DNA of 64,000 nt from Streptomyces ortus (GCF_026341275.1 NZ_JAIFZO010000002.1:1-64000); one strand, 5' to 3'. Positions 41,574 through 50,063 are shown, counted from the stretch's first letter. Translations and numbers: made by a program. Notes: generated by a model from the letters alone, not told the origin.

Positions 41574-41993
41574 TCAGCGGTTGAAGAACGCCGGCTTCGG
41601 CGTCTTCTCGCGCCGGCCGGAGCGGATGTCGTCCAGCGCCCCGTACAGCGTCGAGTGGGACTGTCGGGTCTCGTGCGTGAGATCGGCGGTCTCCTGCGCG
41701 CTGTCGTGCAGCTTGCGGACCTCGACGGCGGCGCCTCCCAGGGAGACGGCCACCAAATTCGTCAGTTCGACGAACTTGGCGTCCAGGTCGGCGTTGGCGA
41801 TGTCGCCCGCGATGTCCTCGGTCCGGGACGCGTTGGCCTTCATGCTGCGCCTGAGCGATTCGAGTTCGAGGGTGGCGTCGTCCATGGCCTTGCCGAGCCG
41901 TAGCAGCTTGGCCTGCACGGACCTGTACCGGTTGTCGCCATCGGCCGGTGCGGGAGACCCGGCGCCGGAGCGGGTTGCGAGTTCACTGCTCAT
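41574..41993 (-). CDS. Coiled-coil protein of the transfer module
   Basis: A 139-residue protein from ATG 41993. Long helices (VQAKLLRLGKAMDDATLELE, KFVELTNLVAVSLGGAA) predict a coiled coil, and the end KTPKPAFFNR is basic. It lies between the large charged protein and the TraB-like gene. It may be an adaptor for the transfer ATPase (inference from place only). Confidence 0.55.
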   Translation of the reverse strand: MSSELATRSGAGSPAPADGDNRYRSVQAKLLRLGKAMDDATLELESLRRSMKANASRTEDIAGDIANADLDAKFVELTNLVAVSLGGAAVEVRKLHDSAQETADLTHETRQSHSTLYGALDDIRSGRREKTPKPAFFNR

Positions 41994-42018
41994 CAGCAGA
42001 CGTCCTTTCAGATCGGGC

Positions 42019-44619
42019 TCAGTCGTGGTGGGCGGCGGCCGACGCGTACTGCAGGCCGGCGTCTTCCTTGGCGGCCATGTCCTCGCCGTACACACGACCG
42101 ACCTGAGTGGCCGCGAGCCGGGCCGACTCCTTGGCCAGGTCGCACTGCTGGGCACACCGTGCGGCCTGCCGCTTCATGCGGTCGGCGGCATCAGCGAGAT
42201 CGGTGATCAGGTTGGTGACGGCGGTGGAAACGTTGTGGTCGCCCACCAGATCGGCGGCCATGTCCCGCAGCGCGTCAGCGACCTTGCCGAGCGCCTCCGT
42301 CAGGGTCTCCGCACGCTCCTGATCGGCGGCCGCCTTGAGGGCGACGTTCACCATGGCCACCAGGTACTCGTCGAACGTGATGTCCGTCTGATGCTGGACA
42401 CCGAGACTGTCCTGCGCGCTCACGCTGCTCCCTTTCATGCTGGTCTCTCGTGTGGTGCCGGGCCGGCGGGTGTGTGGCTCCGGCGCAGGTGGAAGCGCCC
42501 ACCCCTCTGCCGCCTCCCTGAAGTCCCCGTCGTGGATGTCGTCGTCCTGGTGCGGGTGACGCTTGGGCGGCCGGGCGTAACGGCCGGAGAAGTGGGGGGT
42601 GGGGGTGCCGGTCTCCTGCCATGCCCGCGCCGCGGCTTCTTCCGCGCGCCGGGCTTCCTCCGCGCGCCGGGCCTCTTCCCGCTGCGCTTCTTCCCGCTCG
42701 CGTACATGGGTGGAGCGGACGTCGTAGTCATACGTCCACTCGCCGTCAGTCCAAGTCCAGTCGTCGTCCCCGTCGTCAAAGCCGGCCCGGTCGGGCTCAT
42801 CCTTCTCCGCGGCCCGGCGGGCCTTCTCGAAGGCGAGCCGGTCGCGGAAGGCTTTCGCGTCCTCCTCACACCACTCGTCCCACTCGTCAGCGTCGCCCCC
42901 GGAGGCGGCCTTGGCAGACTGGTCCTTGCCGGACGCCTGCTGGGAGCCGTCCGGCCCGGTGCCGGCGGTTTCCTGTGCGGCCCCCTCTGTCGTGCCCTTG
43001 GCGTTCTCGCTACCGGCCTTCGCGGCGTCCTGTTCCGCAGCACGACGGCGGGCCTGTGCCGCGGCGAACCGGTCGCGTGTTTCCTGGTCGTCCTCGTCCA
43101 ACCAGGCGTCGTCGGATCCGTCCGGCTTGGTGCCGTCGGGCTTTGTACCGTCTGTCGTGTCCTTCTTGCTGCCGGTGTCGTCCTTGGCGGCCTTGTCCTT
43201 CTCTGCGCTGTCCTTCTCTGTGCGGCGGGCCCGTTCCTCGGCGATGCGCTCGCGCAGCCGGTCGGCATCGTCCTCGGACCAGCCGCCGGCATCACCCTTG
43301 GGCCCGTCCTTGGCGTCCTTGGCATCCTTGGCGCCGGTGTCGCCGCCCTTGTCCTCCTTGGTTTTGTCTTCCTTCGAGCTCTTGTCGTTCTTGGCCTTGG
43401 CTTCCTCGGCGGCGCGGCGCTTTTCCCACCGCTCGCGTGCCTCTTTCGCCACGGCCGTGCCCAGGGTGACGCGGTCCGGATCAGTGCCCGAAGCGGCCTG
43501 CTGCTTCTGCCGCTTCTCCTGCTTCGCAGCCTGCCTCTCGGCTTTCCGCTCGCGGCGCTGCTCCTGTGCGGTCTGTTTGCCGGCGCGGGCGTGGTCGCGG
43601 TCCTTGCTGCGGTCCGCGATCTTGGCGGCCTGGTCCGCGCCGCGGCGTTGCTGGCGCGCTGCCTGGCGGGCAGCTGTCCGCTCCTGGCGGCCGCGGGCCC
43701 GCTCGGACCGGGCATCTGCAACAGGAGACGGCTTGCCGTCCTTGCGGCCGCTGTCCTTCGAGCCGCCCCTGGCGGAGTCCTTCCTGCCGGGAGTGTCCTG
43801 ACGGTTCTGGCGGCCTTTCCTCGGGCCCCCGGAACCGTCAGGGCGGTTCTGGCGGCCTTTGCCGCCGGCACCGGTCTGCTGGTTCGCCGCACCGTTCTTG
43901 CGGCCGCCGGCAGGGCGATCAGCGCCCTTGTGGGGGCCTTTCGTATCGCGGGCACCGCCGGGACCACGGCCGCTGCCGCCTCCCGTGCCGCGCCCGCCAG
44001 ACGGGCCGCGGCCCGTGCCCCCGCTGGCCCCGGAGCCGCCGGAGCGACCCCCACCCGAGCCACCGGATCCTTTACCGCGGCCCTTGTCCGCGCCGAAACC
44101 GGCCGCCGACGCGTCGGATTTACCGCGCGCCGCCGTACGGTCCGCCTGCGCTTTCACCCGGGCTTGGCGCAGCTTGTTCTGCGCCTCCATCAGCCCGGTT
44201 TCCCGCTCGGTCTGCGCTTCCAGCAGAGCGACTTTCCGCGCGATTTCCGCTTCACGGAATGCCGAATCGCCTTCTATACGGGAGCGGCCGACCTCTATCC
44301 GGTATTCGAGCCAGTCTCCGAGACGGTCGGCGAGAGAACGCGGCTGTTCATATTCGCCCTCCTCCGCCTCGGCATCGTCGGCCTGTGGATCAGCGGAGGG
44401 AATTCCTTCCGAGCGCAGTGCGGAACGCGGGTCGGGCTGGGCCGGAATGGCCGGGAGTTCCATGGTGGTTTCTTCCGGCGACTCCGGCGGAATGTCAGAG
44501 TTTTCGTCCGGCGGGTCAATGGTGTCGGCGAAGTCCGGGGTGGGCGGCGGGGCGTATGAGGAATCACCGCCCCAGGGGCCGCGGACCAGGTTCCCGTTCG
44601 GTTCGTCGGCGTCGGACAC
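42019..44619 (-). CDS. Large disordered, highly charged protein of the transfer module
   Basis: An 866-residue protein from GTG 44619 with GGAGGGAGG upstream. After an N-terminal part (NLVRGPWGGDSSYAPPPTPD) and a helix rich in Glu/Arg/Ala, residues of about 180-750 are low-complexity: Gly/Arg/Ser, then long Lys/Asp/Glu/Ala tracts with repeated DRxAxxxARRxAE elements. The C-terminal 140 residues form a proper helical domain (FDEYLVAMVNVALKAAADQE, VSTAVTNLITDLADAADRMK). Similar plasmid genes are often labelled ATP/GTP-binding, but no P-loop is present here. The opposite strand is open for 1000 codons purely because of this composition. Confidence 0.65.
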   Translation of the reverse strand: MSDADEPNGNLVRGPWGGDSSYAPPPTPDFADTIDPPDENSDIPPESPEETTMELPAIPAQPDPRSALRSEGIPSADPQADDAEAEEGEYEQPRSLADRLGDWLEYRIEVGRSRIEGDSAFREAEIARKVALLEAQTERETGLMEAQNKLRQARVKAQADRTAARGKSDASAAGFGADKGRGKGSGGSGGGRSGGSGASGGTGRGPSGGRGTGGGSGRGPGGARDTKGPHKGADRPAGGRKNGAANQQTGAGGKGRQNRPDGSGGPRKGRQNRQDTPGRKDSARGGSKDSGRKDGKPSPVADARSERARGRQERTAARQAARQQRRGADQAAKIADRSKDRDHARAGKQTAQEQRRERKAERQAAKQEKRQKQQAASGTDPDRVTLGTAVAKEARERWEKRRAAEEAKAKNDKSSKEDKTKEDKGGDTGAKDAKDAKDGPKGDAGGWSEDDADRLRERIAEERARRTEKDSAEKDKAAKDDTGSKKDTTDGTKPDGTKPDGSDDAWLDEDDQETRDRFAAAQARRRAAEQDAAKAGSENAKGTTEGAAQETAGTGPDGSQQASGKDQSAKAASGGDADEWDEWCEEDAKAFRDRLAFEKARRAAEKDEPDRAGFDDGDDDWTWTDGEWTYDYDVRSTHVREREEAQREEARRAEEARRAEEAAARAWQETGTPTPHFSGRYARPPKRHPHQDDDIHDGDFREAAEGWALPPAPEPHTRRPGTTRETSMKGSSVSAQDSLGVQHQTDITFDEYLVAMVNVALKAAADQERAETLTEALGKVADALRDMAADLVGDHNVSTAVTNLITDLADAADRMKRQAARCAQQCDLAKESARLAATQVGRVYGEDMAAKEDAGLQYASAAAHHD

Positions 44620-44661
44620 GGTGCACCTCCCTCCAAGAGGGCTTGACAGAACGTGAGGTTT

Positions 44662-44696
44662 TGTGTGCACGCGTGTGCACGTGCACGTGTGCACGC
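44662..44696. repeat. 35-base alternating purine-pyrimidine tract
   Basis: From 44662 to 44696 every base alternates pyrimidine and purine (TG/CA/CG steps) and GTGCAC occurs four times. Such a tract favours Z-DNA and contains overlapping palindromes. It lies 43 bases upstream of the 866-residue gene, in its promoter region. Confidence 0.6.
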
Positions 44697-44707
44697 TTTA
44701 CGCGCGC

Positions 44708-44732
44708 GAGGCCCCGCCGGAGCCCGGCGGGG
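44708..44732. terminator. Terminator hairpin
   Basis: GGCCCCGCCGG pairs perfectly with CCGGCGGGGCC around a three-base loop, 16 bases beyond the stop of the gene at 44749. Confidence 0.7.
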
Positions 44733-44748
44733 CCTTCGCTGGTGACGT

Positions 44749-45057
44749 TCAGTGACGCGGGCCGTGCTGGTCCAGCACCTGCTTCGCGTACTGCATGAGG
44801 TGGTTCCACAATCGCGCGTCGCCCTGCGCCCGCTTGTCGACCGCGAGCTTGAACAGGCGGCACACGCTGGTGAATCCGGTAAGGACGTCCTCGCGTCCGG
44901 CTTTGACGTCCTTGGCGATCTGGGAGCGGGTGACGCGGAGCCAGAATTCCATCCGGCCCATCTCACCGCGTGATTCGATCGCTTTGCGTTCCTCTTCCCG
45001 CAGCCAGGTGTTACGCCCTTGAATGGAGCGTTCGACGCTGCTGAGAGGGCGGGCCAT
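44749..45057 (-). CDS. Small helical protein of the transfer module
   Basis: A 102-residue basic helical protein from ATG 45057 (MARPLSSVERSIQGRNTWLR, then MEFWLRVTRSQIAKDVKAGR and LWNHLMQYAKQVLDQHG). Its ATG overlaps the stop of the upstream gene (TAATG), so the two are coupled. No family is recognised. Confidence 0.6.
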   Translation of the reverse strand: MARPLSSVERSIQGRNTWLREEERKAIESRGEMGRMEFWLRVTRSQIAKDVKAGREDVLTGFTSVCRLFKLAVDKRAQGDARLWNHLMQYAKQVLDQHGPRH

Positions 45058-45542
45058 TACGCGGATTCCCTGCGCTGCCCGAGGTCGTAAATCGACGCGG
45101 GAGCGCTATAGGCAGGCCCGGGGTTCTGCTGTCCTCCCTGCTGCGGGGGGTAATTCGGTGCGGCCGGGATCTGCGGGTGCTTCTTCCGCTCCTTTTCCAG
45201 TTCCTTTGTTTTCCTCTCGCGTGCCACGTTCACGACTTTCTCGTCGTGGGCGCGGCGCTTGTAGGCGCTCTTTTCCAGGCCCGCCGTCAGGCTGTTCAGG
45301 TTTTTCAGGACGTCTGCGAGGGCTTTTTCGACGGGCCGGGCCCGCAGCTGGGCCTGGTACCAGCGGTCGCCCTCCACGTGGGTGTCGCGCAGGTGCACGC
45401 GGGTCTCGTGGGCGAGGGTCTCTAGGTTCTTGCCGATGTCCAGCAGGACCCGCTGGACATCTGCCAGGTACCGGGCGGTGGCCGCCGGGGACTGCGCGAC
45501 ATCACGCAGAGGCGAGTAGTTCGGATCGTTGGTGCTGGTCAC
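45057..45542 (-). CDS. Helical protein of the transfer module
   Basis: A 161-residue protein from GTG 45542 behind GAGGAG. A helical core (YLADVQRVLLDIGKNLETLA, VEKALADVLKNLNSLTAGLE) is followed by a Lys/Glu-rich helix and a Pro/Gln tail. It was probably made with the spdB-like gene upstream. The function is unknown. Confidence 0.55.
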   Translation of the reverse strand: MTSTNDPNYSPLRDVAQSPAATARYLADVQRVLLDIGKNLETLAHETRVHLRDTHVEGDRWYQAQLRARPVEKALADVLKNLNSLTAGLEKSAYKRRAHDEKVVNVARERKTKELEKERKKHPQIPAAPNYPPQQGGQQNPGPAYSAPASIYDLGQRRESA

Positions 45543-45682
45543 GGCGGGGCGTCTCCTCGGGGTGGTGGGGCGGTGCGCTGGGGTGAAAAGGTGCAGGTGG
45601 CGTCTACGGCGCCTTCGCCGTGTCCCCGAGGTGCTTGCTTCACTTCGGGGGCCGGCGGAACCGTCGGGACAGTCCGGGTGGA

Positions 45683-47419
45683 TCAGGGCCGGTAGCCGTG
45701 CACGATCAGGGCGGCGGCTTCCTGGCGGTACTTGGACGCGGTGTCTGTGGACGACACTGCGAGCTCGCGCTGGACATCGGCGATCGAGATCAGGTCGCAC
45801 AGTTCGTGATGGACGTCCTCAGCGGCCAGGCCGTCGACCGTGAGGCCGGCCGCGAACGTCATGCGGGCGACCTTGCGCACCGCCCGCTCACGTGGGGTGA
45901 GCCGTGCGGCGTCCTCGGTTTCGACCGCGGACCGCTCGATTTCGGCAGCGGCCAGCCGCGCTTCGGCGGCACGCAGCTCGGCTTCGGCAGCAGCCTCGCG
46001 GGCCGCCAGCCGCTGCGCGAGGGCGACCTCCTGGCGGGTGTTCTCCTCCTGGGTGCGGCGGTCGGCTTCGGCGGCAGCGCGCCGTGTTTCGGCAGCAGCC
46101 CGTGCCGTTTCGGCAGCGGCCCGGTCGGCTTCGGCAGCAACCTTGCGGGCTTCGGCGATGGCGGCCGTCTCGATCGCCGAAGCTTCCGCCGCGGCCACCC
46201 GGTCGGCCTCCGCTGCTTCCTTCCGCTTCTCGGCTGCCTGCCTCTCCAGTACCGCTGTCTGGAGATCAGCGGCGGCCTTCTGTTCGCGCTCCTTGGCTTC
46301 CCGGCGGGCGGCTTCTGCCTCGCGGGCGCGGGCTTCGGCAATGACGGCCGTCTCCAGCGCCTGCTCTTCCAGGACCACGGCCCGCTGGGCAGCGCCGACC
46401 TGTGCCTTGGCATGGGCGCGGGCCTGGCCGGTCTCGCCCTCCACCCGGGCGCGGACGGCTTCCAGCTCGCCGTCGGCTTCCAGGCGCTCGGCTTCGGCGC
46501 GCTTGCGGGCGACCTCCCGGCGCGTTTCCGCGTCCAGACGCCGGCGCTCCTGCTCCTCCGCCCGGGTCTCTGCCTCGCGTTCCTGCCGCTCCGGCAGGGC
46601 GAGGGCTTCGGCGACGGTGTAGCCGTGGGCGGCCATCTTCATCGGCAGCCGCTCGTCCTCGGACGCCTTGGACAGGTCGCCGTTGTACTTGCGGGTGAGC
46701 CACTGCTTGTAGCCGATGAGGTCCTGCTCGCGGCGGATCATCTGCGGGTAGGAGGCGACGTTGTGCAGCCGCATCCGGCGGTAGAACCGCGGGGTGGCGA
46801 CGGGGGCGAGGATCCAGCGCTGCAGCGGGATCCGGTCGGTGTGCGTACCGGCTTCGAGCTGCGTCTTCTTGATGAACAGGCGCCGGGCGGCTTCCACGCC
46901 GATCACGAACAGGAACGGCATCACGCCGTGGCTGGCGGCCTTGACGACGTCGTCGCCGATCTCGCCCTGCGAGGAGGCGTTGAACCAGATCGTCGCGCCG
47001 GTCATGGCGTGCGCGGCCAGCCGCAGCAGCGGCCAGGGGGTGTCCTTGCGGATCAGGTACAGGTCCAGCGCGAGGAACACGATGATCGACGCGTCCACGC
47101 CGATCGGGAACCAGGGTGCGAGCTGCTCGCTGAACCCCCAGCTCGCGGCCTTCTTCGAGAGAGTGTCGTAGGACATCGCGAAGCCGATGACACCGATCAG
47201 CGGTCCGCCGAGCGCAACCGCGATCGACAGGGCCGTCATCAGCCGGTCGCCGCCGGACGTGGTTCCGGTTCCGTTTGTCGTCTGCGAAACGGAATCCGGT
47301 GCGTCCGAAACGGCGGCGGGTGTCTGCGAAACCGGCGTCGGTGTTCCCGAAACGGCGGTCGGCGGCGCCGGGTCGGGGGCAGGTTCGGCCGCGGTGCGCG
47401 GCCAGTCGGTGAGCGTCAT
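45683..47419 (-). CDS. SpdB-like (DUF2637) plasmid spread protein with long coiled coil
   Basis: A 578-residue protein from ATG 47419, 12 bases after GGAGG. The N terminus has four heptad-like repeats (AVSGTPT, PVSQTPA, AVSDAPD, SVSQTTN). Residues of about 58-180 are a DUF2637 membrane domain with four helices (TALSIAVALGGPLIGVIGFA, PIGVDASIIVFLALDLYLI). A 250-residue Ala/Glu/Arg coiled coil and a C-terminal winged-helix-like domain (ISIADVQRELAVSSTDTASK) follow. SpdB proteins assist intramycelial spread of transferred plasmid with TraB. The first CGAAAC array lies in its 5' codons. Confidence 0.8.
   Translation of the reverse strand: MTLTDWPRTAAEPAPDPAPPTAVSGTPTPVSQTPAAVSDAPDSVSQTTNGTGTTSGGDRLMTALSIAVALGGPLIGVIGFAMSYDTLSKKAASWGFSEQLAPWFPIGVDASIIVFLALDLYLIRKDTPWPLLRLAAHAMTGATIWFNASSQGEIGDDVVKAASHGVMPFLFVIGVEAARRLFIKKTQLEAGTHTDRIPLQRWILAPVATPRFYRRMRLHNVASYPQMIRREQDLIGYKQWLTRKYNGDLSKASEDERLPMKMAAHGYTVAEALALPERQEREAETRAEEQERRRLDAETRREVARKRAEAERLEADGELEAVRARVEGETGQARAHAKAQVGAAQRAVVLEEQALETAVIAEARAREAEAARREAKEREQKAAADLQTAVLERQAAEKRKEAAEADRVAAAEASAIETAAIAEARKVAAEADRAAAETARAAAETRRAAAEADRRTQEENTRQEVALAQRLAAREAAAEAELRAAEARLAAAEIERSAVETEDAARLTPRERAVRKVARMTFAAGLTVDGLAAEDVHHELCDLISIADVQRELAVSSTDTASKYRQEAAALIVHGYRP
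47285..47368. repeat. CGAAAC array, block 1 (four units of 21 bp)
   Basis: CGAAAC occurs at 47285, 47306, 47327 and 47348, exactly 21 bp apart, each followed by a G-rich half. The block lies in codons 18 to 45 of the spdB-like gene and creates its seven-residue repeats. Confidence 0.7.
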
Positions 47420-47453
47420 CAGGTCCTCCGGAAGGGGCGGTTCAGGGCGTGCG

Positions 47454-47537
47454 CGAAACGAGGGCGGCCGTTCCCGAAACAGGGACGGCCGCCCTCGAAA
47501 CAGCGGTCGGTGGGGCCGAAGCGGGCTGCTTGCAAGG
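47454..47537. repeat. CGAAAC array, block 2 (four units of 21 bp)
   Basis: CGAAAC at 47454, 47475 and 47496 and CGAAGC at 47517 are again exactly 21 bp apart, in noncoding DNA upstream of the spdB-like start. A near-perfect hairpin (47460-47496) is built from two of the units. Confidence 0.7.
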
Positions 47538-47558
47538 GGGCCGGTGAGCGGGCTTACG

Positions 47559-48404
47559 TCAGCCGGCCGTGCCGGCCAGGCGGGCGACCTTGGCGACGTG
47601 GGTGTCCTGGTCCTTGATGAGGCGGCGTACCTGCTCCGTGAGCGGCACGCCGGGCCCCCAGGAGGTGGCGTAGGTGTCGGCGGATGCGATGTGCCAGTGC
47701 TTGGCCTCGGGGTAGCCGGCCTGTTCGAGGGCGGCGTCGTGCCCGAGGTCGGCGTACAGGTGCGTGTCGTGGACGCGGGCGATCTCGCATGCCCGGTCGT
47801 CGAACGCGGAAGCCGCGGCCAGGGCCCGCTCCTGCGCGTCGACCAGGCGGGAGAGCGCCGACATCCACTCCGTGGAAGCCTGAGGAGTGCGCAGGTAGCC
47901 GGACGCTGATTCCAGCGCCTTCAGCTCCCGCTCGTACGTCTGCCAGCGGGTGACGGCATCCCCGACAACCTGCTTCAGGTCCGCCACGTACGCGGCGTTC
48001 TTCCACTTCCCCCGGGCCTGGTCGTACAGGTCTTCCAGGATGCCGACGGCCGCGTTCCGTAACGCCCGCTCGGCTTCGTCGTCCGCCCCGTGGGCGAGCT
48101 TCGGGTCGCGGCGGACAGCCGGAGCACACGGCTCCGGCTCGCGTCCCGTGAACGGCGCGAACTCGAACCGGAGGTAGTGCGGGTGATGCTGCACCGCCTT
48201 CAGGTACGGCGGCAGATACGGCGTCAGACGGGCGAAGATCTCGGTCATGCCCTGCGGAGTGATCCTGTAGTCGCGCCCCCCGAGCCCGGCCTCGGTCTCT
48301 GTCACGAGAGCGGGAGCCGGGGGCGGCACGGGAGCCGGTGCCGGTTCGTGGTGGGGCAGGCCGTTGTCGTCCAGCGGCGCCCGGAGCGGAAGGGTGTGGG
48401 CCAT
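47559..48404 (-). CDS. Conserved plasmid protein upstream of spdB
   Basis: A 281-residue protein from ATG 48404 behind GAGGAGG. A Pro-rich N terminus (ALRAPL-like, APAPVPPPAPALV) is followed by a domain GLGGRDYRITPQGMTEIFAR, LTPYLPPYLKAVQHHPHYLR, and a long helical region ending WGPGVPLTEQVRRLIKDQ. It is soluble and has no catalytic motif. It heads the transfer module. Confidence 0.6.
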   Translation of the reverse strand: MAHTLPLRAPLDDNGLPHHEPAPAPVPPPAPALVTETEAGLGGRDYRITPQGMTEIFARLTPYLPPYLKAVQHHPHYLRFEFAPFTGREPEPCAPAVRRDPKLAHGADDEAERALRNAAVGILEDLYDQARGKWKNAAYVADLKQVVGDAVTRWQTYERELKALESASGYLRTPQASTEWMSALSRLVDAQERALAAASAFDDRACEIARVHDTHLYADLGHDAALEQAGYPEAKHWHIASADTYATSWGPGVPLTEQVRRLIKDQDTHVAKVARLAGTAG

Positions 48405-48506
48405 GGCATCCTCCTCATGGACCGGCCGGACTGTCCGGCCGACCGCCATCGCCCGACCCCCGGCCGCCGTGGTCGGCGGGCAGGTGCGGGCGGTGACGGT
48501 CAGCCG

Positions 48507-48743
48507 TCAGGCCGTGGCGGTGAAGGGCCGGTGCGGGTCGATGACCCGGCCGTCGGCCAGCACGCCGGTGTCGTCGAAGAGCAGGGCGCCGTTGCACAGC
48601 AGACTCCATCCCTGCTCCGGGTGCGCGGCGATGACGACCGCAGCCTCCTGGTCGGGGCTGGCGGCGCTCGGGCAGGGCTGCTTGTGCGTGCACAGGCTGC
48701 GGGGCTGGCGGGAGGGTGTGGCCGGCGGGGTGAGGGTGCGCAT
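48507..48743 (-). CDS. DUF5999-type protein
   Basis: A 78-residue protein from ATG 48743 behind GGAGG. CTHKQPCPSAASPDQEAAVV followed by AAHPEQGWSLLCNGALLFDD, TGVLADG and VIDPHRP is the DUF5999 pattern: a short cysteine pair and a two-strand domain found throughout Streptomyces. The function is unknown. Confidence 0.7.
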   Translation of the reverse strand: MRTLTPPATPSRQPRSLCTHKQPCPSAASPDQEAAVVIAAHPEQGWSLLCNGALLFDDTGVLADGRVIDPHRPFTATA

Positions 48744-48899
48744 GCAGAACCTCCGAGAGGTCAACGGTGGGGTGAGGGTGCGCGGGCTGCGTGGCTCCCT
48801 TGGACCGCGCACGGCCCGCCCATCGCGTAGGGGGTGCGGTGGCCGGGCCGTGCGGGTCAGGCAGCCGACAGAGGTGGCGGTGTCGGGCTGGTCGGATCG

Positions 48900-49076
48900 T
48901 CAGCACCGTTGTGCGCGCTGACGGTTGAGGTAGGACTCCTGCAGCCGGGCGAACGTGCCGTACAGCCGCTGCCCGGCCGGGCAGCGTTCGGTGTCCGTGC
49001 ACGCGGTGCAGGTGCCGTGATGGGCGCGGTGCGCGCCATACGCGAGCTGGTAGCGGTCGTAGAGGTCTTCAGCCAC
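48900..49076 (-). CDS. 58-residue cysteine-rich small protein
   Basis: From GTG 49076 to TGA 48900 the minus strand encodes a well-biased protein: MAEDLYDRYQLAYGAHRAHH, CTACTDTERCPAGQRLYG, TFARLQESYLNRQRAQRC. CxxC and a third cysteine suggest a zinc knuckle. Its start overlaps the end of the next upstream mini-gene by eight bases. It is too short for most gene callers. Confidence 0.55.
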   Translation of the reverse strand: MAEDLYDRYQLAYGAHRAHHGTCTACTDTERCPAGQRLYGTFARLQESYLNRQRAQRC

Positions 49077-49161
49077 GGGGGCGGTTCTCGGACCGCTTGT
49101 TGGCTTCCTTGACCTTGCGCGACAGTTCCTCGCGCTCCGCGTCGGTGAGAGTGAGGATCAT
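49069..49161 (-). CDS. 30-residue mini-protein in a coupled chain
   Basis: ATG 49161 to TGA 49069 encodes MILTLTDAEREELSRKVKEA followed by NKRSENRPRG, a single charged helix. The ATG lies in an ATGA overlap with the gene ending at 49158, and its end overlaps the gene starting at 49076, so three small genes are chained. Codon bias is normal for the replicon. Confidence 0.45.
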   Translation of the reverse strand: MILTLTDAEREELSRKVKEANKRSENRPRG

Positions 49162-49448
49162 CGGGTGGCCTCTGTCTTTGCCGAGCGGGCCGACACCGGG
49201 TGTGCAGTCGCGATGCTCTGCTCACTGCAACGGCAGCGCCAGAACCCGCACAGTCCGCACGCGTCATCGGTCATGCGCTCCGCGAGCCGGGCCCGCATCT
49301 CCGCGACGGTGCGCGGGGCGCGCCGTTCGGCGGGGATCGCGGCGTCCTGGCGGCGGACGACGTCCAGGAGGTGCTGTCCGAGACGACGGTTTGCGTCGTC
49401 GGGCCCTGCCGTGCCGGGGCGGGGCCGTGCCATGATCTGAGCGGTCAT
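49158..49448 (-). CDS. Small zinc-finger-like protein
   Basis: A 96-residue protein from ATG 49448. A helical middle (VAEMRARLAERMTDDACGLC) runs into CGLCGFWRCRC, four cysteines in eleven residues, a likely zinc site. It ends in an ATGA overlap with the next mini-gene. Confidence 0.5.
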   Translation of the reverse strand: MTAQIMARPRPGTAGPDDANRRLGQHLLDVVRRQDAAIPAERRAPRTVAEMRARLAERMTDDACGLCGFWRCRCSEQSIATAHPVSARSAKTEATR

Positions 49449-49474
49449 ATGGAACTCCAATTCCTGCTGACCAG

Positions 49475-49508
49475 GACAGCCCCGGAAGGTCAGAGTTCCG
49501 GGGCTGTC
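49475..49508. terminator. Terminator hairpin
   Basis: GACAGCCCCGGAA pairs perfectly with TTCCGGGGCTGTC around an eight-base loop, between minus-strand genes at 49592 and 49448. Confidence 0.7.
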
Positions 49509-49591
49509 GCCGTGGCGGGCCGGACGGCCAGCCACGGCCCGCCTCCACACCCGACGCGTTGGCGGGGTGGGAGAGGGACCGTGGGGGATCG

Positions 49592-49990
49592 TCAGGCCGC
49601 CGGGGCGTATACCGTGGTCGGTTTGGCCTCGCGGACCAGGTGGTCCTCGGTGGTCCACACCGTGCCGACCGCGAACGGCTCGCCGTCGGCACGCAGCACA
49701 TCGCGGACGATGACCGCCCACTTCGCGCTGTCGCGGCGCAGCAGCTGCGCGGCCTCGCGCGGATCGGTGATGAGCGCGAGGACTTCGAAGGCGCCGGTCA
49801 CGTTCTGGTAGATCGCGCCGGGCCGGCGAGGGCCGACCTCGCAGTCGCCGTGTCCGCCGACGGTGCGGGGGTGAGGGCGCGGGCTGGTCGGCGTGGGACG
49901 GTCCGGCGTCTTCTCGTGCGGGATCGGTCGCCGCGGCAGCTGAGGGCGGGTGGCGGTGACGGGCATGGTGGCGTCGGTCATGCTGGGCAT
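49592..49990 (-). CDS. Conserved small plasmid protein, unknown
   Basis: A 132-residue protein from ATG 49990. A disordered Pro/Arg/Thr-rich N terminus is followed by a compact domain (GAIYQNVTGAFEVLALITDP, REAAQLLRRDSAKWAVIVRD, EPFAVGTVWTTEDHL). The G-T-V-W strand resembles DAGTVWEF in the gene at 50176, hinting at a related fold. Confidence 0.5.
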   Translation of the reverse strand: MPSMTDATMPVTATRPQLPRRPIPHEKTPDRPTPTSPRPHPRTVGGHGDCEVGPRRPGAIYQNVTGAFEVLALITDPREAAQLLRRDSAKWAVIVRDVLRADGEPFAVGTVWTTEDHLVREAKPTTVYAPAA

Positions 49991-50032
49991 GCGGTGGGTT
50001 CCCTTTCTGTGGAAGGGCGCCCGCAGCACCAG

Positions 50033-50063
50033 GAACCCCCAGGGGCGCAATCCCTGGGGGTTC
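50033..50063. terminator. Terminator hairpin
   Basis: GAACCCCCAGGG pairs perfectly with CCCTGGGGGTTC around a seven-base loop, between minus-strand genes. Confidence 0.7.

Noticed and set aside
41533..44559. A 1008-codon open frame on the plus strand
   Set aside because: It is antisense to the Lys/Glu/Ala/Gly-rich gene 42019-44619, whose composition leaves the opposite strand open. The product is Leu/Gly/Val-rich without domains and has no ribosome-binding site.
45620..47617. A 665-codon open frame on the plus strand
   Set aside because: It is antisense to the spdB-like gene with its clear membrane domain and ribosome-binding site; the product is low-complexity.
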